DNA from: Clostridium peptidivorans
GTDB lineage: Bacteria > Bacillota > Clostridia > Clostridiales > Clostridiaceae
NCBI RefSeq assembly: GCF_900205925.1
Contig: NZ_OAOD01000002.1
Location: 62,001-126,000 of the forward strand
DNA length: 64,000 nucleotides
Reading direction: 5' to 3'
Part shown: positions 8,086-16,649 of the stretch, one piece after another
Layout: each line of letters starts with the position of its first letter
Position numbering within the stretch: the stretch's first letter is position 1
Notes under the pieces: model-generated
Database searches by the model: none
What the model was told of the DNA's origin: nothing
The model's input: only the letters and a program-made list of their open reading frames with translations
Made by a program: the position numbers and the translations under genes

Positions 8086-8472
8086 CTACATTATTTTTAA
8101 AATTGATTGCAGGACTGCCATTAGTATCGGTATGGCCAGTACTAATATAAGTATCTTACCTGCAAATTCCACTTTTGATGCTATACTATTTTGTCCAGCA
8201 TCCTTGCATATTTCACTACAAAAGGAAGCTAAATAAGCAATTGCAAGTATTTTAAATACCGTTCTTAAATATATAAAATCTATATTTGCTTTAAGAGCTA
8301 ACGTTTGAAGCAAATTCATTACTGAAGTTATTTTTCCAACCATATATAAAAATATAAGTATCCCTGCACACATGCTTATTTGTACAGCCCACTCTTCTTT
8401 TTTAGCTTCCTTTACTACTAGAACAATAAAAAGAGCACAAAATGCAAATCCAACTATTTTTATAATCTCCAT
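8086..8472 (-). CDS. spoIIIAD: Stage III sporulation protein AD
   Basis: This 128-residue membrane protein has four predicted helices and the family tail, with FCSEICKDAGQNSIASKVEFAGK followed by a final helix (given in part). SpoIIIAC and SpoIIIAD are related small membrane subunits of the channel. AGGAGG lies five to six bases before the ATG, and only nine bases separate it from spoIIIAC. Confidence 0.94.
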   Translation of the reverse strand: MEIIKIVGFAFCALFIVLVVKEAKKEEWAVQISMCAGILIFLYMVGKITSVMNLLQTLALKANIDFIYLRTVFKILAIAYLASFCSEICKDAGQNSIASKVEFAGKILILVLAIPILMAVLQSILKIM

Positions 8473-8481
8473 GTTATCCTC

Positions 8482-8679
8482 CTAAAGTTGAAACATAGTC
8501 CTTACTGCATTAAAGAGTTTACTTATAAGATTTATTACCATCATAAGTATAATTACTATTCCAGCTAGATTGGTGAGTACAGCATAATCATCATAGCCAC
8601 TACTTTTTAATATCTTATCTAGTATGATTATCAATATGCTTACTGCTCCTATTTTAAATATTAAGCTTACATCTAACAT
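8482..8679 (-). CDS. spoIIIAC: Stage III sporulation protein AC
   Basis: A 65-residue protein with two membrane helices, the expected size and sequence type for SpoIIIAC (DVSLIFKIGAVSILIIIL at the start, then DDYAVLTNLAGIVIILMMV). The ATG at 8679 follows GGGGGTAGG. It lies between spoIIIAB and spoIIIAD. Confidence 0.94.
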   Translation of the reverse strand: MLDVSLIFKIGAVSILIIILDKILKSSGYDDYAVLTNLAGIVIILMMVINLISKLFNAVRTMFQL

Positions 8680-8694
8680 TGCAACCTACCCCCT

Positions 8695-9213
8695 TTAAAT
8701 AAACATAATTACTATAATTGCCCCTATAGAAAACCCCAAATACCTATACATTTTTAAATTTTTTCTTGTTAATATTTCACTTTCTTCAATTTGCTTTCTT
8801 AATTCTTCTTCAGTAACACGAAAAATATTTTTTTGACTTTCTACATCCCATTCCCCTAAAGATTTACTTAAATTTAACAAAATGCGAATATCTTCCTCGT
8901 TCAAATTGAAACTTTTCTTATATAAATTTATATTACTATAAAATGCTTCATATACTCCTTCTGATATGCTTTCTTTAAGATCTTTTGATATACTTAAGAA
9001 TAAAGTTTTTATTGGTTCTATAATTCTCAAACCTATTTTCTCTAATGCATATGGAAGTGGAGTATATGCGTATACTATTTCATTTTTTAAAATACCTATA
9101 GCTCTTTCTAATTCCTTTAATTCTCTGGTTCTTTTTTTAAATAATTCTCCAAAAAAATATCCTAAAAGACTTGTAGAAACTATCACTAAAACACTTCCAA
9201 TTATTTTAATCAT
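8695..9213 (-). CDS. spoIIIAB: Stage III sporulation protein AB
   Basis: SpoIIIAB resembles the inner-membrane platform (GspF-like) of type II secretion and is thought to pair with the SpoIIIAA ATPase. The 172 residues have an N-terminal helix (about 4-22), a helical cytoplasmic middle with RELERAIGILKNEIVYAYTPLP, and a C-terminal membrane helix. The ATG overlaps the spoIIIAA stop (ATGA), with GGAGG upstream. Confidence 0.94.
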   Translation of the reverse strand: MIKIIGSVLVIVSTSLLGYFFGELFKKRTRELKELERAIGILKNEIVYAYTPLPYALEKIGLRIIEPIKTLFLSISKDLKESISEGVYEAFYSNINLYKKSFNLNEEDIRILLNLSKSLGEWDVESQKNIFRVTEEELRKQIEESEILTRKNLKMYRYLGFSIGAIIVIMFI

Positions 9214-10133
9214 AGTACCTCCTTAAAAATTTTCTTTTGTTCTAAAAAATCATATATATATTCTATAGTTCCTGGTCCATTTTTATGACTCATTACTATA
9301 GCTCTTTTAAAAACTTTATTGTCTATAATCTCTTTAAATACAGATCTATTATATAAATCTGAAATATCATATCCATGTATACTTGTTATAACCTTTACTC
9401 CTGAATTCATAGCAGCTATTATACTTTCTGTATCCTTTGCCGTTCCTATTTCATCACATACTATAATCTCTGGAGCCATACTTCTTATAGCTATTATGAT
9501 GCCTTCACTTTTAGGGCAACTATCTAACACATCAGTTCTTATACCTAAATTTAGTTGTGGAGCACCATTATAGCAAGCTGCAAGTTCACTTCTTTCATCT
9601 ATTACTGTAATCTTTTTGCCTGATAATGAAAACTTAATGATACCATCAGATATATTTCTCGCTATATCTCTTAACAAGGTAGTTTTCCCACATTTAGGTG
9701 GCGAAATTATTATTGTATTTACTATTTCATCCTTGTCCACTAAATATTTAACTATATTATCAGAACATCCTAAAAGCTCTTTGCTTATTCTAATATTTAG
9801 AGAAGATATATCTCTTATGGTTTTTATTTTTTCCTTTTCAACTATGCATTTACCACATATTCCTATTCTATGGCCACCTTTAACAGTTATATATCCTCTT
9901 TTTATTTCTTCATCATAAGCATAAATGGAATAATTACTCATTCTTTTTAAAATCATATCTATTTCCTCACAAGAAACTGTATAATTAAAGACCTTCTCCT
10001 TTTGCTCCATTTCCAACATAAGAGGTTTATTTACTCTAAGTCTAATTTCTTGAACTTTGTTAAAATTTTCTTCTCCTACTAGAGATTTTATGCTGTCTGG
10101 AAGTATACGAAAAATTTCTTTAGTGTTTATCAT
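9210..10133 (-). CDS. spoIIIAA: Stage III sporulation protein AA, ATPase
   Basis: This is the motor ATPase of the SpoIIIA-SpoIIQ channel, required for late forespore sigma-G activity. The 307 residues carry Walker A SPPKCGKTT (about 144-152), a Walker B region around IIVCDEIGTAKD, and RSMAPEII between them. The N-terminal domain has the conserved GGHRIGICGKCI. It is the first gene of the operon: a GGAGGAGG run precedes the ATG, and a strong hairpin at 10222-10265 isolates it from the gene upstream. In related species the operon is read by sigma E; I could not place a convincing sigma E promoter. Confidence 0.95.
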   Translation of the reverse strand: MINTKEIFRILPDSIKSLVGEENFNKVQEIRLRVNKPLMLEMEQKEKVFNYTVSCEEIDMILKRMSNYSIYAYDEEIKRGYITVKGGHRIGICGKCIVEKEKIKTIRDISSLNIRISKELLGCSDNIVKYLVDKDEIVNTIIISPPKCGKTTLLRDIARNISDGIIKFSLSGKKITVIDERSELAACYNGAPQLNLGIRTDVLDSCPKSEGIIIAIRSMAPEIIVCDEIGTAKDTESIIAAMNSGVKVITSIHGYDISDLYNRSVFKEIIDNKVFKRAIVMSHKNGPGTIEYIYDFLEQKKIFKEVL

Positions 10134-10221
10134 CTTTTTATCCTCCTCCTCTTATTAAAAAGTATTTATATTTATCTAAAAATATTCCTATATTAATGAT
10201 TTTTTACAAAGTTTATTTTGT

Positions 10222-10265
10222 CAAAAAATAACAAAGCTTGAGTTTACTCAAACTCAAGCTTTGTT
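10222..10265 (-). terminator. Strong intrinsic terminator upstream of spoIIIAA
   Basis: Sixteen-base perfect arms (10230-10245 and 10250-10265) with a four-base loop are followed on the minus strand by six T. It ends transcription from the gene at 10304-10720 and so isolates the spoIIIA operon. Confidence 0.88.
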
Positions 10266-10303
10266 ACAATTAATTAAATATTTTGTATATTTAAGATAAA
10301 TTT

Positions 10304-10720
10304 TTAGTCTTCAGTGCATTCTTTACAATGACCATCACATTCAAATTGAAGTGAAATATTTTTATGACAGTTAGGGCAAATTATACTTTCTTTTTCATCT
10401 AATATTCCTGCATCTATATATACTGTTTCTCCACAATCTTGACAAGCAACTTCTACGAAACCATCTATCTCATCGTCATCATAGTCATCATCTTCATCGT
10501 CAAACAATTCATCTTCTATGTATGCTAAATTCTCATCTAAATTATCTACATATTCTTCCATATCGCTTTGAGAGTCTTTCAACTCATCTATTTCATCTGC
10601 TATTTCCTCTAATACTTCTACTATTTCCTTGATGACTTTACCTTCTCTATCCTCAGTATCAATCTTCAGCCCATCCATTAAGCCTTTTAAATAAGAAACT
10701 CTTGACTTTATAGAATCCAT
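10304..10720 (-). CDS. CD1247-type acidic zinc-ribbon protein
   Basis: This 138-residue soluble protein has an N-terminal domain (1-80) with SRVSYLKGLMDGL, known in clostridial proteins as the CD1247 N-terminal domain. A run of aspartate and glutamate (about 75-85) follows, then a zinc-ribbon-like C-terminus with CQDCGE, CPNCHK and CDGHCKEC. Its function is unknown. It sits between efp and spoIIIAA, where B. subtilis has yqhV, and has its own terminators on both sides. A role with RNA polymerase or ribosomes is conceivable from the ribbon but is only a guess. Confidence 0.85.
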   Translation of the reverse strand: MDSIKSRVSYLKGLMDGLKIDTEDREGKVIKEIVEVLEEIADEIDELKDSQSDMEEYVDNLDENLAYIEDELFDDEDDDYDDDEIDGFVEVACQDCGETVYIDAGILDEKESIICPNCHKNISLQFECDGHCKECTED

Positions 10721-10752
10721 TAACCTTCACATCCTTCTTATATTTATTTAAT

Positions 10753-10777
10753 AGCGACATACATAATGTATGTCGCT
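10753..10777 (-). terminator. Intrinsic terminator after efp
   Basis: Twelve-base perfect arms with a one-base centre (10753-10764, 10766-10777), just after the efp stop. The following minus-strand sequence is AT-rich rather than a pure T run, so termination may be partial. Confidence 0.65.
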
Positions 10778-10787
10778 TAAATAATAA

Positions 10788-11345
10788 TTATACTCTTTCC
10801 ATGTATTCTCCAGTTCTTGTATCTATTCTTATTACATCTCCTTCATTTACGAATAAAGGCACTGGAATTATTGCTCCTGTTTCTACAGTAGCTGGCTTTA
10901 ATACGTTTGAAGCTGTATTTCCTTTTGCACCAGGATCAGCTTGAGTTATTTGTAATTCAACAAAGTTAGGTGGTTCTACAGAAAAAGCTTCTCCCTTGAA
11001 AAACTTTATAACTGCAAACATGTTTTCTTTTAAATATTTTATAGCTTCCTCAACTTGATCATGATTTAATGGAATTTGTTCAAATGTTTCTTGATCCATG
11101 AAGTAATATAATACTTCATCTGTATATAAATATTGCATTTCTTTTCTTTCAATAACTGCTTCTTGAAGTTTTGCAGTTGGGTTAAATGTTGTTTCAGTAA
11201 CTCCTCCATTTATAACATTTCTTAATTTTGTTCTTACAAAAGCTGCACCCTTACCAGGTTTTACATGTAAGAACTCTGTTACAGTGTAAACTTGTCCATC
11301 TAATTCAAAAGTTGTTCCTTTTCTTATATCTCCTGCTGATATCAT
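10788..11345 (-). CDS. efp: Elongation factor P
   Basis: EF-P binds between the P and E sites of ribosomes stalled on proline runs and restores peptide bond formation. The 185 residues match the usual length, with [17 protein letters not shown] near the N-terminus. The residue at the modified tip is lysine (K32), as in Bacillus, where it carries a 5-aminopentanol group. The C-terminus has the signature [22 protein letters not shown] precedes the ATG. It lies downstream of pepP, as in B. subtilis. Confidence 0.97.
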   Translation of the reverse strand: MISAGDIRKGTTFELDGQVYTVTEFLHVKPGKGAAFVRTKLRNVINGGVTETTFNPTAKLQEAVIERKEMQYLYTDEVLYYFMDQETFEQIPLNHDQVEEAIKYLKENMFAVIKFFKGEAFSVEPPNFVELQITQADPGAKGNTASNVLKPATVETGAIIPVPLFVNEGDVIRIDTRTGEYMERV

Positions 11346-11415
11346 TGTAAGTATCCCTCCAAAACTATTAATTCATTTATATTATAACCTTATAAGGTAA
11401 GTTAATACTATGATT

Positions 11416-12483
11416 TTAAATTATAATTAAATTTTTAGGTGATTTAGAAAGTATTTCACATCCATTTTCAGTTATAAGAACTAAATCTTCAATCCTTACA
11501 CCACTAAAATTAGGAATATATATTCCTGGTTCATCTGTAACAACCATACCTGGCTCTAATACAGTGTTTCCCATTGGACTTACTCTAGGCTCTTCATGTA
11601 TCTGTCTTCCTACCCCATGTCCTAATCCATGTCCAAAATACTCTCCATATCCTTTTTCTTTTATTATATCTCTTGCTACCTTATCTACATCTGCACCAGT
11701 AACACCTGGCTTAAAGGCCTTAAGAGCTTTTTCCTGTGCTTCTAGAACTATATTGTATATTTCTAACATTTTGTCAGTAGCATTTCCCATAACTATGGTT
11801 CTAGTCATATCAGAGCAATAATCATTGTAAATACATCCAAAATCCAATGTAAGAAAATCACCCATCTTTATAACTTTTTCTGTAGGTTGCCCATGAGGAA
11901 GAGATGATCTCTCACCAGATGCAACTATAGATGGAAAAGAAAGTCCACTTCCACCAAATCTTTTTAGCCAGTACTCAAGTTCCACTCCAACTTCTCTTTC
12001 AGTCATACCTGGTTTTACAAATTGAAGTATCTTTGCAAAAGCATTATCTGCAATAGCAGCTGCTTTTTTAATAGTTGCTATTTCATCACTATCTTTTATG
12101 AGTCTTAATTTTTCTATCATACCTTCCATAGGTATAAGTTCACATTTAAACTTTGCTTTATATGTACTATACTCTTTAAATGTAAGTATGTCTTCTTCAA
12201 ATCCTAGAGTTTTTATATTTAGTTCATCTATAACTTCCTTTAGATAATCTGCTATAGCTCCTTTATATTGTCTTATTTCATAGTCATTTACTTGTGATTG
12301 AGCTTGCTCTGTATATCTTGAATCTGTAATAAATACTCCTTTATCTAATGTAAGTATTACAAAACTCTCATCTCCAGTAAAGCCAGTCATGTAATTTCTA
12401 TTTGGATTACTTGTAAGTAAAACTGCATCTATTCCCTTTTTCTTAATAAGTTCTCTTAACTTTTCAATCCTTTGTTGTAACAT
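11416..12483 (-). CDS. pepP: Xaa-Pro aminopeptidase, M24 family
   Basis: It removes N-terminal residues preceding proline. The 355-residue protein has an N-terminal creatinase-like domain (1-125) and a C-terminal pita-bread metallopeptidase domain. The dinuclear metal ligands are visible in DFGCIYNDYCSDMTRT, GHGLGHGVGRQIHE, TDEPGIYI and VRIEDLVLIT. The position next to efp is the same as B. subtilis papA (yqhT); degradation of proline peptides and EF-P-dependent proline synthesis are thus neighbours. GGAGG precedes the ATG. Confidence 0.94.
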   Translation of the reverse strand: MLQQRIEKLRELIKKKGIDAVLLTSNPNRNYMTGFTGDESFVILTLDKGVFITDSRYTEQAQSQVNDYEIRQYKGAIADYLKEVIDELNIKTLGFEEDILTFKEYSTYKAKFKCELIPMEGMIEKLRLIKDSDEIATIKKAAAIADNAFAKILQFVKPGMTEREVGVELEYWLKRFGGSGLSFPSIVASGERSSLPHGQPTEKVIKMGDFLTLDFGCIYNDYCSDMTRTIVMGNATDKMLEIYNIVLEAQEKALKAFKPGVTGADVDKVARDIIKEKGYGEYFGHGLGHGVGRQIHEEPRVSPMGNTVLEPGMVVTDEPGIYIPNFSGVRIEDLVLITENGCEILSKSPKNLIII

Positions 12484-12586
12484 TACCTATGCACCTCCAT
12501 AAGTCCTTTTCTGCGCAACAATGATATTTTATCAAAAGTTGTGATTATTTGCAAATAATAATGATAAATATTTCATATTTCAATAT

Positions 12587-13105
12587 TTACTTATGTAAAT
12601 TAGCATTTTTTATATTCTTAATTATATAGTCTGCTATAGCTTGTTTTCCTAATGTTTTTGTGTCAATTATTACATCTGCATTCTTGTAAATACTTATTCT
12701 TTTATTATATAACTTTTTAGTATTGGCTGCTATGTCTTCAATCAAAAGTGGTCTGTTATTACTTTTCATATTTCGTTTTATAAGAATTTCTATAGGTAAA
12801 TTTAAAAATACAGTTGTTCCTAATTTTTTCAACTTACTTAAATTGTCACAATATACAGAAAGTCCCCCTCCTGTTGCTATTACTGTATTATCTATTTTAT
12901 TTTCAATGAACTCATTTATTAATTCAATTTCTTTTCTTCTAAAGTAATCTTCTCCAAAATTCTTAAACAAAAACTTTATGCTTTGTTTTTCTCTAAATTC
13001 AATTATAGTATCTGTATCAAAAAAATCACAATTTAACTTTTTAGCTAATATCTTACCCGTAGTGGTTTTGCCACTTGCTGGCATACCCATTAATATTATG
13101 TTCAT
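12587..13105 (-). CDS. aroK: Shikimate kinase
   Basis: It phosphorylates shikimate in the fifth step of the chorismate pathway. The 172 residues have Walker A GMPASGKTTTGK (6-17), the shikimate-binding DTD and FRRKE region, ATGGGLSV, and the lid arginine in NNRPLL. It lies at the downstream end of the pilus genes and before pepP; the place is occupied in B. subtilis by aroQ, another shikimate-pathway gene. GGCGGGA precedes the ATG. Confidence 0.95.
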   Translation of the reverse strand: MNIILMGMPASGKTTTGKILAKKLNCDFFDTDTIIEFREKQSIKFLFKNFGEDYFRRKEIELINEFIENKIDNTVIATGGGLSVYCDNLSKLKKLGTTVFLNLPIEILIKRNMKSNNRPLLIEDIAANTKKLYNKRISIYKNADVIIDTKTLGKQAIADYIIKNIKNANLHK

Positions 13106-13133
13106 ATATTCCCGCCTTTATTCACATTAAAAT

Positions 13134-13556
13134 TTATATTTTAAATGTAATATGTAATTCCGACTGCACTTTGGGTATATTATTGTAAATATGAATGTAT
13201 TTTATATCCTGAAAATTTTTTTCTTTAGAAGTCTTCAAAATGAACTCTTTAAGTTCTTCTAGCTTCCCTATATAAGACACATTAACTTCTAACACATTTT
13301 TACTATCATCTTTTGTTACCTTTGATAATATACAGTTTTTTTCTTTACTGATTTTTTCTAAAATTTCACTACAGTTTTCTTCTTTGTGTTTCGTATTATT
13401 TATTAATGTAGAATATAACGACTTATTTTTACTAATTACATTTTTATAGTATATTATATAATTTATATTTACATATATATTATAACTCATATATATTATA
13501 ATCAACAAAGATAAAATAAATTTTATTATACTTATCTTGTAATTACTACTTTTCAT
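13134..13556 (-). CDS. Probable PilO-like pilus assembly protein
   Basis: This 140-residue protein has one N-terminal membrane helix (about 9-30), a short coiled segment and a C-terminal alpha/beta domain. Sequence similarity alone does not identify it. Position after the PilM- and PilN-like genes, topology and size fit PilO/GspM, which with PilN forms the periplasm-side (here outer-face) part of the alignment complex. Its ATG overlaps the end of the preceding gene, indicating translational coupling. Base composition is strongly AT-rich, as in the rest of this operon. Confidence 0.6.
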   Translation of the reverse strand: MKSSNYKISIIKFILSLLIIIYMSYNIYVNINYIIYYKNVISKNKSLYSTLINNTKHKEENCSEILEKISKEKNCILSKVTKDDSKNVLEVNVSYIGKLEELKEFILKTSKEKNFQDIKYIHIYNNIPKVQSELHITFKI

Positions 13557-14004
13557 CTTTTTTCATCCCTATCCTATAATATGTTCCTTTTTCATTTTGC
13601 GTTGGTGCTCCTATAAAAGTGATCTTAAATCCTTTTATTTCTTCAAGTAATTTTAAATTATCTGTATAACTTCTTTGATCCGCATATTTAAAATCAATAA
13701 ATATGGTACTATTTTCTAAGGTTATTTCTGAATAATTGATATTCTTAGATAATTTCATGTCAAGTATTTCCATGAGCTTTAAATTATATTTATCAGTTTC
13801 AGATGAAACCAAACTTCCTATTTTATTAGTTATTTCTTTACTTTCACTATTTAAAGAATTCCTATTAACAAATGTAACTATAAAGATTAAAGAGCTTAAT
13901 ATTAAAATTATCTCTAGGATAATTGTTATATTTTTATACAATTTGAATAATTTATTTCTTCTTATTTTTACATACCATAAAGGTGTAAAATTTAATTTAA
14001 TCAC
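13546..14004 (-). CDS. pilN: PilN-like fimbrial assembly protein
   Basis: The N-terminal motif IKLNFTPLW (2-10) resembles the conserved INLLP segment by which PilN binds PilM. A membrane helix (about 24-46) and a small C-terminal domain follow. The 152 residues suit PilN. The start is GTG, overlapping the stop of the PilM-like gene (GTGA). It would join the inner-membrane pilus alignment complex. Confidence 0.7.
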   Translation of the reverse strand: MIKLNFTPLWYVKIRRNKLFKLYKNITIILEIILILSSLIFIVTFVNRNSLNSESKEITNKIGSLVSSETDKYNLKLMEILDMKLSKNINYSEITLENSTIFIDFKYADQRSYTDNLKLLEEIKGFKITFIGAPTQNEKGTYYRIGMKKDEK

Positions 14005-14738
14005 ACCTTTAACCTTCTTTCCATATGAGCCTTAAATTCTTCTTTATCAATAACTCCTAAATCAATACAGTTATAGTTTTTATCTAATGGCTTTAGGTGT
14101 TCAGTTTCAATATTTGCTACATATAGATTTATATCATTCATAAGTAAATCTTTTTCATGGCATTCTTTTAAAAAATCTTCTAAAATATAATTTAGCTCCA
14201 TTTTGTTTAACGATAATCTTAACGTTTTAGTAGCTATAATACAGTCATCTTTACATGCGACTAAATATAAGTTATTTTCATAATTACATATAAAAATAAA
14301 TTCTCTCTGAATTATATGGTTATGAAAATATTCTAAAAAAGTATTTTGAATAATCCATACTGCCTTTATATTATTTTTGAAAGCTATATCTTTTATCTTA
14401 CTCATTCCATTGCAATTCAAACAAAAAACCATTATCTCTAGAGTGTTTTTACTTCCCCCATATATAGAATAAGAATAACACATATTAGTAATATCTTTGA
14501 AATAATATATGATTTCCCTTTCTATCATTTGCTCTAATATATATTTGTCCTTTACATTTGGGAGAGTAAATTTTTTTATAAGAACTTCTTCTCCCTTCAC
14601 TAAAACATAGATATTCCTTCTTTTTATATCTACATATTTTATTTGTTCTAATGGTATGACACTTTCTCCATTTTCTTTATCCTTTTTATAATAAAAACAT
14701 TTACTATCTAACTCTACAAGTTTATTCTTTTTTAACAA
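14001..14738 (-). CDS. pilM: PilM-like actin-fold protein of the pilus machine
   Basis: This 245-residue cytoplasmic protein has no membrane helix. The segments KFTLPNVKDKYILEQMIEREI and a later VWIIQNTFLEYFH (parts) resemble the PilM/ComA-type ATPase-fold proteins that bind the N-terminus of PilN. The start is TTG at 14738 with AGGTG nine bases upstream. It is shorter than Gram-negative PilM (about 350), so a subdomain is probably missing. Confidence 0.65.
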   Translation of the reverse strand: MLKKNKLVELDSKCFYYKKDKENGESVIPLEQIKYVDIKRRNIYVLVKGEEVLIKKFTLPNVKDKYILEQMIEREIIYYFKDITNMCYSYSIYGGSKNTLEIMVFCLNCNGMSKIKDIAFKNNIKAVWIIQNTFLEYFHNHIIQREFIFICNYENNLYLVACKDDCIIATKTLRLSLNKMELNYILEDFLKECHEKDLLMNDINLYVANIETEHLKPLDKNYNCIDLGVIDKEEFKAHMERRLKV

Positions 14739-14819
14739 TTATATTTCACCTGCCCTTATTAATACACTTCTATATATTTTATATAATGATTAATATTTAC
14801 AGCTCTCATACACTGCAGT

Positions 14820-15332
14820 TTAAACATATAAAATCCTATTAAAATGCAAACTGTACATATTAGCATTGTGTAAATTAAGATAAATCCCTGTTCCTTTTTT
14901 ACCAAAACACCTTTCATATTCATCTCCATATTTGTCTATTATTTTTATATAAATCACATTACCTTTTTCTTCAACATTAAACCCTTTTATACTATACATA
15001 ATGTTATTATAATTCATAGGATACTCAGTATCATAGGCTATAATAAGTGTACTTCCATAAAGCTCAATAAAACTTTGCCTGTCAGAGGTAAGTTTTATCA
15101 TACTTCTTCCATTCTTACTTGCTCTTTCTACACTTGTACTTTTATTAATTTTATATCCTATAAATATAAAAGCTTCATTTATGTAAAACTCCTCTAAATC
15201 TTTATTTACCTCCATATAATAAATCTTATTATTTAATGCCAAATTTTTAATTCCTATTAAACTTATAATTCCTATTAGAGCCAATGATATTATGAGCTCT
15301 ATAAGGGTAAATCCTCTTTTTTTCCTTGCCAT
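14820..15332 (-). CDS. Type IV prepilin-like protein (minor pilin)
   Basis: The start ARKKRGFTLIELIISLALIG has a perfect class III prepilin site: basic leader, G|F cleavage, E at mature position 5, then a long hydrophobic helix. The remaining 140 residues form a beta-rich domain with little similarity to named pilins; the size fits ComGF/PilV-like minor pilins. It overlaps the preceding prepilin gene by 34 bases. Confidence 0.82.
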   Translation of the reverse strand: MARKKRGFTLIELIISLALIGIISLIGIKNLALNNKIYYMEVNKDLEEFYINEAFIFIGYKINKSTSVERASKNGRSMIKLTSDRQSFIELYGSTLIIAYDTEYPMNYNNIMYSIKGFNVEEKGNVIYIKIIDKYGDEYERCFGKKGTGIYLNLHNANMYSLHFNRILYV

Positions 15333-15742
15333 GCTGTCCTTATATTTATCTTTTCTTCTGGATAATATAGTTTAATAGAAATTATATAATTTTCTTCTTC
15401 TTCATTTGCTATTAGTTCTATGTAAGCTTTAGTGTTTGGAGGTGTAGATTTCATTATTTCACTTAGTCTATTTTCCTTTAAAATATCTATCTTAAAATCA
15501 TTTTCATAAATATATAGTTTCTTATTCTCCAAAGACTTAAGATTTTCAAATTCCAAATTGTATACTAAATTATTCTTTAGTGCCTCTGTAAAATAAGAAT
15601 ACTTTTGCAAATTGTCATTATGATTTTTTATCCTTAAACTATTTATTATCATTGATGTATTCACAGCTATAGTTATAGATAATATACATATACTGCACAA
15701 TACTTCTATTATTGAAAAACCTTTTTTATTTGATTTGAACAT
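15299..15742 (-). CDS. Type IV prepilin-like protein (minor pilin)
   Basis: The leader MFKSNKKG|FSIIEVLCSICI is a prepilin signal, with cleavage after the glycine at residue 8. I use the ATG at 15742, which is preceded by GGGGA; ten more in-frame codons upstream would give an unusual leader. Both ends overlap neighbouring pilin genes. It contains two cysteines in the hydrophobic segment. Function: minor pseudopilin, exact role unknown. Confidence 0.8.
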   Translation of the reverse strand: MFKSNKKGFSIIEVLCSICILSITIAVNTSMIINSLRIKNHNDNLQKYSYFTEALKNNLVYNLEFENLKSLENKKLYIYENDFKIDILKENRLSEIMKSTPPNTKAYIELIANEEEENYIISIKLYYPEEKINIRTAWQGKKEDLPL

Positions 15743-16169
15743 GGGCTGTCCCCACGCATAATGAAAGTACATGTTCTACCTCCATTCTATCTAAATATTT
15801 AATTGTGCAAGCGCTTGTGGTAAACCCTAAATTATCAATTAAAATAATATTGTCAGAAGCATTTATATAAGTAAATTTAAAATTATTAGGGATACTATAT
15901 CTATATATTGGTATATCGCTGCAGCTTAGGACTATAGTGCCATTATGCTTATTGAATTTTAATAATCCAGTTATCTTATTTTCCCTACAGTACTCTTTTG
16001 AATTGTTTATTATATTTAGTATGGAGTTATTACAAAACTTATAATCCACTCTATTCTGTAGCTTCACAAAGTAAGTATGTTTAAACATTCCATAGGATAT
16101 TAAAATTCCTATTATACTCATAACCATTAATATTTCTATTAAGGTAAAACCTCTCTTAAATGTTTTCAA
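15726..16169 (-). CDS. Type IV prepilin-like protein (GspH/ComGD-like)
   Basis: The 147 residues begin KTFKRG|FTLIEILMVMSIIG, a canonical prepilin signal, followed by a beta-strand-rich domain. The layout and size resemble GspH/ComGD minor pseudopilins. The likely start is TTG at 16169 (RBS GAGGCGAG). It ends inside the next pilin gene. Confidence 0.82.
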   Translation of the reverse strand: MKTFKRGFTLIEILMVMSIIGILISYGMFKHTYFVKLQNRVDYKFCNNSILNIINNSKEYCRENKITGLLKFNKHNGTIVLSCSDIPIYRYSIPNNFKFTYINASDNIILIDNLGFTTSACTIKYLDRMEVEHVLSLCVGTAHVQIK

Positions 16170-16199
16170 TGACTAGCTCGCCTCTTTGCTAATATTATT

Positions 16200-16628
16200 T
16201 TATACCCCACCATTTTCTTCGCCTGTAATATCCTTAGTAGGACTTAATTCATAATTGTTCTCTTTAGGGTCTATAATTAAAGAATATTGCTTATTATCCA
16301 ATGTGAACTTTATTGTGAGTATTTCACTGCTTATTGAAGCAGATAAACCTGATACATTTCCTACAAGATTTTCAATATCTCTCTCTATTTCTTCTTCAGC
16401 AAACTTTCCTCCTCTTTCTCCATAACTTGCCATAGCCGCTGTATATATTTGTTGTGCTTCATTTTCAGCCTTTAAATCCTTAGCTTTTGTCATGTATCCA
16501 TTAAATTTTGGAAGCATAAAGCTCATAAGTATAAGCGCAATTGAAATCACTATTAAGAGCTCTATTAACGTGAAGCCTTTCTTTACACCTCCCTTCCTAA
16601 TTATATTTTTGATACTTTTCTTGTTCAT
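16200..16628 (-). CDS. Major type IV prepilin-like protein (ComGC/PilA-like)
   Basis: A 142-residue prepilin with a 17-residue basic leader ending KKG|FTLIELLIVISIALILM. Mature residue 5 is glutamate, as required for assembly. A helix with KAENEAQQIYTAAMASYGE and a beta region around LTIKFTLDNKQYSLII follow. It is the first pilin gene after PilC and has the best ribosome site (GGAGG), so it is the probable major pilin. Confidence 0.87.
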   Translation of the reverse strand: MNKKSIKNIIRKGGVKKGFTLIELLIVISIALILMSFMLPKFNGYMTKAKDLKAENEAQQIYTAAMASYGERGGKFAEEEIERDIENLVGNVSGLSASISSEILTIKFTLDNKQYSLIIDPKENNYELSPTKDITGEENGGV

Positions 16629-16649
16629 CTTTACTACCTCCTACTTAAT

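Noticed and set aside
10134..10221. sigma E promoter of spoIIIAA
   Set aside because: Expected biologically, but no pair of elements at proper spacing was convincing, so not annotated.
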